This document shows positions 5,214 to 9,886 of a stretch of DNA of 9,886 nt, piece by piece. The stretch lies in NCBI GenBank assembly GCA_001768675.1, contig MELN01000070.1:38145-48030 (forward strand). Direction: 5' to 3'. The notes beneath the pieces are model-generated. The model saw only the letters and a program-made list of their open reading frames with translations. It was not told where the DNA came from and did not search any database. The stretch is from Actinobacteria bacterium RBG_16_64_13. Lineage in GTDB: Bacteria; Actinomycetota; Thermoleophilia; RBG-16-64-13. Position 1 is the first letter of the stretch; each line of letters starts with the position of its first letter. Made by a program: the position numbers and the translations under genes.

Positions 5214-6635
5214 ATGAGCATCTATCTGCTGGTCGACATAGGGTCCACCTATACGAAGATCCTCGCGGTCGATCTGGCCGAAGAGGTCATCCTGGGACGA
5301 GCGCAATCGCCCACGTCCATCGAGATCGACGTCACCATCGGGCTGAACGAGGCTTTGGCCGAGTTGGTCGACGCGTGCGGGCTCGACCTGGCGCGCGTCA
5401 CTGGAAAGTATGCAAGCAGCAGCGCGGCGGGTGGCCTCAAGATGGCGGCCATAGGGCTGGTGCCCGAACTAACGCTGGAAGCGGCGCGCAGGGCCTGTCT
5501 GGGGGCGGGCGCGAAGCTTGTCTGCGGCTATGGATTCGAGATCGACAGAGAGATCGTCGAGGCCATCGTGGCGGCAAGATGCGACATCATCCTCCTGTGC
5601 GGGGGCACCGACGGGGGCGACAAGAAGGCGATCACTCACAACGCCCGCATGCTCGCCCACTCGGCGGTCGACTGCCCCATCATTGTGGCCGGTAACCGGG
5701 TGGTCGCGGATGTTGTCCGGGAGACCCTCGAAAGACAGGGCAAGAAGGTGTACCGGGCGAGCAACGTGCTGCCGCGCCTCGACACGGTGGAGGTGGAGCC
5801 GGCCCAAGAGCTTATCCGAGATATCTTCATCTCCCGCATCACGAAGGCCAAGGGTCTGGACAAAGCGGCCGACTTCATCGGCGGCCCCATCATCCCCACG
5901 CCGAAGGCGACCTTGCAGGCGGCGGCTCTTCTGGCCGACGGGGCAGAGGGCGAATCGGGGATAGGCAGTCTCCTCGTGCTCGAGGTGGGCGGTGCCACCA
6001 CCAACGTCCACTCCGTCATGGACCAATCCTTGGTCACTCCCCAGACCGTTCTCAGAGGCCTTCCGGAGTCGCGGATCAAGCGGACCGTCGAAGGCGACCT
6101 GGGCATCAGGTACAACGCGCCGACCATCTACGAGCTCCTCGGCAAGGATGCCTTCCTGAGGAAACTGCGGGATCGTTGCCTATCGGTGGAAGAGGGGGAG
6201 TTCGACGCGGACACGCACATCGACTTCCTCTCCAAGAACGTCGGGTACGCTCCTACCACCGACCTCGGGCTTGATATCGACATCGTTCTGGCCGAATCCG
6301 CAGCCTCCATCGCTGTCGAGCGCCATGCCGGCACGGTCCGGCAGGAGTTCTCCGTCGTCGGGGAGATCCTGGTGCAACAGGGCAAGAACCTCCTCGAAGC
6401 CCAGAACGTCATCGGCACCGGTGGCATATTCAGATACGGCCTACACCCGGAAAGGGTCCTGCGCTCTGCGCTCTTCAGCCCAGAGGCGCCGTGGAGTCTG
6501 AAGCCGCGGGCCCCGAAGACTTTCGTCGATTGCGAGTACATGCTGTACGGCATCGGGTTGTTGGCGGAGCACCATCCGGTGCCGGCACTCCGGATCGCAA
6601 AGAAACACCTCAGGCAGACCGGGGTCGAGATCTAG
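5214..6635 (+). CDS. GlmL/MutL-type reactivating ATPase for the B12 mutase
   Basis: This 473-residue protein matches the accessory protein of glutamate mutase clusters (about 460 residues), a member of the ASKHA (actin/Hsp70-like) ATPase superfamily. The phosphate-1 loop is DIGSTYTK (8-15), followed by the family-typical SSSAAGGLKM (68-77). A glycine-rich LLCGGTDGGDKK lies at 127-138, the phosphate-2 region is VLEVGGATTNVH (255-266), and the adenosine motif is IGTGGIF (400-406). Such proteins are thought to exchange damaged cobalamin for fresh coenzyme, using ATP to keep the mutase active. The ATG at 5214 fits the family N-terminus, but no Shine-Dalgarno sequence precedes it: the upstream bases cagcctgctccgacg belong to or adjoin the MITE end. 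Translation may therefore be weak. The gene ends 18 bases before the next start. Confidence 0.9.
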   Translation: MSIYLLVDIGSTYTKILAVDLAEEVILGRAQSPTSIEIDVTIGLNEALAELVDACGLDLARVTGKYASSSAAGGLKMAAIGLVPELTLEAARRACLGAGAKLVCGYGFEIDREIVEAIVAARCDIILLCGGTDGGDKKAITHNARMLAHSAVDCPIIVAGNRVVADVVRETLERQGKKVYRASNVLPRLDTVEVEPAQELIRDIFISRITKAKGLDKAADFIGGPIIPTPKATLQAAALLADGAEGESGIGSLLVLEVGGATTNVHSVMDQSLVTPQTVLRGLPESRIKRTVEGDLGIRYNAPTIYELLGKDAFLRKLRDRCLSVEEGEFDADTHIDFLSKNVGYAPTTDLGLDIDIVLAESAASIAVERHAGTVRQEFSVVGEILVQQGKNLLEAQNVIGTGGIFRYGLHPERVLRSALFSPEAPWSLKPRAPKTFVDCEYMLYGIGLLAEHHPVPALRIAKKHLRQTGVEI

Positions 6636-6653
6636 GAGAACGGGAGGTAGGTC

Positions 6654-8027
6654 GTGAAGGCGGAACAAGAACTCGGGAGGTTCGTCTGCCGCACTTCTTT
6701 CCACGACCTGCCACCGGCGGTGGTGAGTGCGACCAAGGACCAACTACTCGCCGACATCGGCACGGTGATCGCCGGGGCTTGGGCCGAGGGATGCGAAGCG
6801 GTTGTGGCCATGGCCAAGGAGGCCGGGGGCAGACCGGAGGCATCGGTTCTCATTCATGGCGGCAAGGTCGTGGCCCAGCAGGCAGCTTTCGTGAACGCCG
6901 TAATGGCGAGAGCCCTTGACTTCTGTGACGCTGTCGTCCCGGGGGCGCACCTGGGTACGGCGATCATCCCCTCTGCGCTGGCGGCCGCTGAACTCGTCGG
7001 CGGGGTGAGCGGGGCGGACTTCCTCACCGCGGTCTCCGTAGGGACCGAACTGGCGCTGCGACTGAATCTCGGGGAAGCGGAGTACGACGGGTTCGATCCC
7101 ACCGGCGTCTGTGTTCCCTTTGGCTCCACGGCGGCGGCCGCGAAGGTCCTAGGCCTCTCTGAGGTGGAGACGTGGAATGCGCTCGCTCTCGCTTTCTGCC
7201 GGTGTGGAGGCAGCTTTCAGGCGAACGTGGACGGAGCCCTCGCGGTGAGGGTGATCGAAGGATGGGTGGCAGAGACGGGCGTCACGTGCGCCAGACTCGC
7301 GGGACACGGCATCACAGGGCCAACCAACTTCTTGGAAGGCGTCTATGGCTATCTGCATCTGTTCGGCAGAGACCGGGTGACCGGCGGGTCGATCGTCTCG
7401 GGGCTGGGAACGGACTACCGGGCCGGCGATCTCGTATTCAAGAAGTTCCCCAGCTGTGGGGCCACTCAGGCAAGCACTCAGCTGATCCTGGATCTGATAG
7501 CCGAAGAGGGAATCGGGGCCGACGAAGTGGAGCATATTGAGATCACGGTTCCGCCATACATCCACAAACTCGTGGGCCATCCTTTCCAGGTCGGCAGTAA
7601 TCCCAAAGTCAACGCCCAGTTCAGCATACGCTACTGCGTGGCCAACGCTCTGGCACGGAAAGCGTCACGACTGGCTCACTTCGAGGAGGATGCCATCAAT
7701 GACCCCGATGTGCTGGGGCTCGTGGAGAGGATCGAGGTGGTCCCGGACGTTGCGTTGGATGCGCGCGGGCACACCGCGGTAGACATGCGCGTTTTCACCA
7801 CAGACTCCCGGGAGTACCTGAGAGGGACGGATGTCGCCCCAGGGTTTCCCCAGAACGCTCTCACCAAGGAGGAGCATCTCCGGCGATTCCTCGACTGTAT
7901 CGAGTTCGCTTTTCAGCAGCCTCCCGGACCCATGGCCGCGGACAAGGTCGCGGGCATCATCGACTCGGTCGCGCACCTTGAACAGGTGCGGGACGTCAGA
8001 GACTTGCTGCCGCTGCTCGGAGCATGA
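6654..8027 (+). CDS. MmgE/PrpD-family protein (dehydratase/isomerase-like)
   Basis: A 457-residue, all-helical plus lid-domain protein of the MmgE/PrpD family, which includes 2-methylcitrate dehydratase, cis-aconitate decarboxylase and iminodisuccinate epimerase. Family landmarks: FVNAVMARALDFCD (79-92), the helix SGADFLTAVSVGTELALRL (119-137), PTGVCVPFGSTAAAAKVLGL (149-168), FKKFPSCGATQ (262-272), and NPKVNAQFSIRYCVANAL (316-333). The start is GTG at 6654, six bases after GGAGG. Several active-site positions depart from the common pattern: LDFCD instead of LDFDD, Asp148 where a His commonly precedes P-T-G, and Gln272 where the PSC motif is commonly followed by a conserved His. These comparisons are from memory of the family. 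Substrate carboxylate chemistry is expected, but the reaction may differ. It closes the plus-strand cluster and lies eight bases from the convergent MarR gene. Confidence 0.87.
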   Translation: MKAEQELGRFVCRTSFHDLPPAVVSATKDQLLADIGTVIAGAWAEGCEAVVAMAKEAGGRPEASVLIHGGKVVAQQAAFVNAVMARALDFCDAVVPGAHLGTAIIPSALAAAELVGGVSGADFLTAVSVGTELALRLNLGEAEYDGFDPTGVCVPFGSTAAAAKVLGLSEVETWNALALAFCRCGGSFQANVDGALAVRVIEGWVAETGVTCARLAGHGITGPTNFLEGVYGYLHLFGRDRVTGGSIVSGLGTDYRAGDLVFKKFPSCGATQASTQLILDLIAEEGIGADEVEHIEITVPPYIHKLVGHPFQVGSNPKVNAQFSIRYCVANALARKASRLAHFEEDAINDPDVLGLVERIEVVPDVALDARGHTAVDMRVFTTDSREYLRGTDVAPGFPQNALTKEEHLRRFLDCIEFAFQQPPGPMAADKVAGIIDSVAHLEQVRDVRDLLPLLGA

Positions 8028-8053
8028 ACCGGCGTTCAGGCCTCCGCGCCGGT
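8028..8053. terminator. Candidate shared hairpin at the convergent PrpD/MarR ends
   Basis: Arms ACCGGCG (8028-8034) and CGCCGGT (8047-8053) form a perfect 7-bp stem with a 12-base loop, directly after the stop of the MmgE/PrpD gene and overlapping the last codons of the MarR gene. It lies exactly where two convergent transcripts meet. There is no T-tract on either side, so intrinsic termination would be weak; it may instead protect the mRNA ends. Confidence 0.35.
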
Positions 8054-8608
8054 GCTCGCTTCCGTCTTCCCACTGGCCACCTGCCGGAGCGCTGCCTTCG
8101 CTTTCACCAGGATCCCCTGCCAATCGAGCAGGATCTCCGGGCCGAGTGAGTCCTGGAGACTCATGAAGGTCTGCAGGAGTGTCTGCTCGCTGATGTCAAA
8201 AAGGTCCGACGTATCCGGCGTCAGCCGGATGAGGACGGCTCTCCGGTCGCTCTTGGATCTCGTGCGCTTGAGCATCTTCTTCCTGACCAGAAGGTCGACC
8301 ATGACTGAGGCGGCCGCGGGCGTCACGCCCATCGTTTCGGCCAGCTTCTTGAGCGTGACCCCTTCAGGGGATCCCTCGCACAACTGCCTGATCGCTATGA
8401 CCGTATTGCCCTGAGTCTCGGTGAGTTCGTCCAGCCAAAGGAGGTCTCTCTTCTGGTGGTGCACCGCACTTCTCGATCGTGAGCGGAGAAGTTCGAGGAC
8501 GTCCTCGGTCAGCTGCCAGATCGATTTGGAGATGTCCTCTATCGCGGGCTGCGCAACAGCATCAGGTGAACCCGCGCCATCAGGTTCAGTGACTGCTAGA
8601 ACGTCCAG
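8036..8608 (-). CDS. MarR-family transcriptional regulator, probable CTG start
   Basis: A winged helix-turn-helix regulator. With the start proposed here it has 190 residues. The DNA-binding part is plain: a helix VTLKKLAETMGVTP, the recognition helix around residues 95-109 (AAASVMVDLLVRKK), and a wing RTRSKSDRRAVLIRL with the typical D-R-R (121-123). The first conventional start, GTG at 8464, would remove helix 1. The frame stays open upstream and encodes AIEDISKSIWQLTEDVLELL, a good MarR dimerisation helix. The only possible upstream starts are CTG codons, and the one at 8608-8606 has GGAGG (8622-8618) nine bases ahead of it. It lies on the same strand as the bicupin gene, 119 bases downstream of it, and converges on the mutase cluster, so it may sense a pathway intermediate. 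Its targets are not shown. Confidence 0.82.
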   Translation of the reverse strand: MDVLAVTEPDGAGSPDAVAQPAIEDISKSIWQLTEDVLELLRSRSRSAVHHQKRDLLWLDELTETQGNTVIAIRQLCEGSPEGVTLKKLAETMGVTPAAASVMVDLLVRKKMLKRTRSKSDRRAVLIRLTPDTSDLFDISEQTLLQTFMSLQDSLGPEILLDWQGILVKAKAALRQVASGKTEASTGAEA

Positions 8609-8617
8609 TTTCCCCTA

Positions 8618-8622
8618 CCTCC
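8618..8622 (-). promoter_or_regulatory. Shine-Dalgarno sequence that decides the MarR start
   Basis: On the minus strand, GGAGGTAGGGGAAA leads into CTG at 8608. The first GGAGG is nine bases from that codon and a second purine run is closer still. There is no comparable sequence before the GTG at 8464. The stretch between here and the bicupin stop (8623-8727) has no gene. It contains a TTGACC (minus strand, near 8717-8712), but no convincing -10 partner at the right spacing. Confidence 0.6.
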
Positions 8623-8727
8623 ACGATCGGTGTTGTCGCCGGCGGACGACGAATCGGATTACCCTGGCAGCACTGAAGGACAGGATACACCGCCTTGTTA
8701 CGCATCATCTTAAGGTCAAGTAGCCTC

Positions 8728-9819
8728 TTAGAACTTGAACGTGGAGGGAGCCGGCACCGGCGTGAACTCGCCCTCGTGGAACTTGGCGTTGTCGGTCATG
8801 GCCAGAACGAGCATGTAGTAAGGCCGGTCCACGCGCTTGAAGTAGTTGGGGTTGTGGAGTGTTCCGCCCGGCACGTAGATGGCCGTCGGCTCGGTGAAGC
8901 TGTAGTCCTCGTCGCCCAGGTAGGCCACCATCTCCCCGCCCAGGTGGAGGATGTCGTGCGGGTCGGTGGGGAGGTAGAGGAAGAGTTCGTCGTAGCTCTG
9001 GTGGTGCTGCATACCCTTGGTCCAGTCCCAGTACGACATGGCGTCGTTCTTGGCGATGTCCGCCAGGGTGGGCACTCCGACCCCGGTGCCTCCGGCGAAG
9101 GCGAAGAAGAATTCCGTCCAGAGCGGCGCCCGGCAGACCTTGTCGTCGAACATCAGGCTGGGCGTGCAGACTCGGCCAAGCAGGAAGGAGATGTAGATGT
9201 CCTGCGACAAGGTGAGCCTATTCACGTACCGGGTGTACTTCCCCTTACCAGGCTGCGGCGCGCCGACCAGGTCCGGGTCGAACGCAGGCGGGTAGGGGTA
9301 GTTCGTCACCGCGTCCGGTGCCAGGCTGTACTTGTTGGTGAGGGAGACGCACGTGATCATGATGGGGCGCTTCGGGTCGGTCACCTTGGTGACGATCCAC
9401 GGGTTGTGGGCCAGTCCCTTGGGCACGTAGACCGCGGTGGGATCCTTCATGACGAACTTCTCGGCGTCTTCTCCATTCCCCAGCCACATCTCCACCTGCC
9501 CCCCCAGGCGGGTGTTGTCGGTGTAGTCGGTCCCGAAGAAGTAGTAGACCTCGTCGAAATCGTTGTGGGAATGCGATCCGACGCTCTTCAGTTCCTCCGC
9601 CGGCCTGCCGTCGATGATGGGAGCCAGCTTGCTCGGAGCGAATGCACCGGCTCCCGGGGCGTAGGCGTAGAAAGTCTCTGTCCGGATGGGAGACTCTGGG
9701 GTCGTCTTCTGGTCATGGATCAGGGCGAAGTCGGAGATCTTGCCGCGGAAAGAAGGGTTGATCAGCTCTGTACCCAGCCGTAGAGGCTGTACATACTTCG
9801 CGTATTGCCTGTCTGGCAT
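8728..9819 (-). CDS. Bicupin protein of unknown function
   Basis: A 363-residue protein with two cupin barrels, arisen by internal duplication. The first has H83-x-H85-x4-E90 (SHSHNDFDE) and the second motif P133-x-G-x-x-H138 (VPKGLAHNP). The second has the aligned MQHHQSYDE (H273, E278) and P317-x-G-x-x-H322 (VPGGTLHNP). In the second barrel Gln271 takes the place of the first metal-binding His, although H272 is adjacent. The paired segments DPTAVYVPKGLAHNP and EPTAIYVPGGTLHNP show the duplication directly. No signal peptide is present. A bound Fe, Mn or Ni is likely; activities known for bicupins include dioxygenases, decarboxylases and isomerases, and I cannot choose between them. The ATG at 9819 is preceded by GAAAGGA. 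It stands upstream of the MarR gene on the same strand and may belong to the same pathway as the mutase cluster. Confidence 0.8.
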   Translation of the reverse strand: MPDRQYAKYVQPLRLGTELINPSFRGKISDFALIHDQKTTPESPIRTETFYAYAPGAGAFAPSKLAPIIDGRPAEELKSVGSHSHNDFDEVYYFFGTDYTDNTRLGGQVEMWLGNGEDAEKFVMKDPTAVYVPKGLAHNPWIVTKVTDPKRPIMITCVSLTNKYSLAPDAVTNYPYPPAFDPDLVGAPQPGKGKYTRYVNRLTLSQDIYISFLLGRVCTPSLMFDDKVCRAPLWTEFFFAFAGGTGVGVPTLADIAKNDAMSYWDWTKGMQHHQSYDELFLYLPTDPHDILHLGGEMVAYLGDEDYSFTEPTAIYVPGGTLHNPNYFKRVDRPYYMLVLAMTDNAKFHEGEFTPVPAPSTFKF

Positions 9820-9838
9820 CTGCCCGTCCTTTCTGTCC

Positions 9839-9876
9839 GTGGGTGGGGCGATCTATCGGCCTGCAGCCGCACCCAC
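9839..9876. promoter_or_regulatory. Inverted repeat in the bicupin leader
   Basis: Arms gtgggtg (9839-9845) and cacccac (9870-9876) form a perfect 7-bp inverted repeat around 24 bases that themselves contain the small dyad cgat-ct-atcg (9849-9858). It lies 20 bases upstream of the bicupin start codon. It could be a leader-RNA hairpin or an operator. Its role is not established. Confidence 0.3.
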
Positions 9877-9886
9877 AATACTTGTG
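9874..9886. promoter_or_regulatory. Perfect 13-bp palindrome at the window edge upstream of the bicupin
   Basis: CACAA-tac-TTGTG is a perfect 5-bp-arm palindrome that ends exactly at the last base of the window, so it may continue outside. Its position 55-67 bases before the bicupin ATG suits an operator overlapping the promoter. No second copy was seen in the window. Confidence 0.3.

Noticed and set aside
8695..9783. Long open frame (362 codons) on the plus strand opposite the bicupin
   Set aside because: Its translation is rich in His, Val, Arg and Gly without any domain pattern. The opposite strand has duplicated cupin motifs and a good Shine-Dalgarno site. It is a GC-driven mirror frame.

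Overview
The window is GC-rich bacterial DNA, mostly accessory metabolism. It looks like an anaerobe, perhaps a deep-branching Actinobacteria-type lineage. The clues are a partial multiheme c-type protein with a Thr/Pro-rich tail, an adenosylcobalamin-dependent mutase set, frequent GTG starts and high GC. This placement is an inference and no rRNA or marker gene is present.

Left end (1 to about 1560, minus strand). A secreted tetraheme cytochrome-like protein runs off the window edge. Upstream of it on the same strand lies a short remnant resembling the C-terminal end of UPF0261/Tm-1-like proteins, interrupted by an in-frame TAG. Next comes a complete metallo-beta-lactamase-fold hydrolase. 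A 290-base non-coding stretch (1560-1849) then holds a 22-bp dyad and a plausible promoter for the genes to the right.

Centre (1850-8027, plus strand). Five genes in a row form the heart of the window: an enolase-superfamily enzyme (muconate lactonizing type), a glutamate-mutase epsilon-like subunit, a sigma-like B12-binding subunit, a GlmL-type reactivating ATPase, and an MmgE/PrpD-family protein. The layout resembles the methylaspartate route of glutamate fermentation, in which a mutase is followed by an enolase-superfamily lyase and a hydratase. However, the mutase large subunit keeps the residues that handle the cofactor adenosine and has lost most of those that bind glutamate. The cluster therefore probably encodes a B12 carbon-skeleton rearrangement pathway for a different, unknown substrate. 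A 159-bp MITE-like element with inverted ends sits between the sigma-like gene and the reactivase gene.

Right end (8036-9886, minus strand). A bicupin protein of unknown function is followed by a MarR-family regulator that converges on the MmgE/PrpD gene. The MarR protein seems to start at a CTG codon behind a strong Shine-Dalgarno sequence, 48 codons upstream of the first conventional start. MarR may regulate the mutase cluster and the bicupin, but no shared operator was found.
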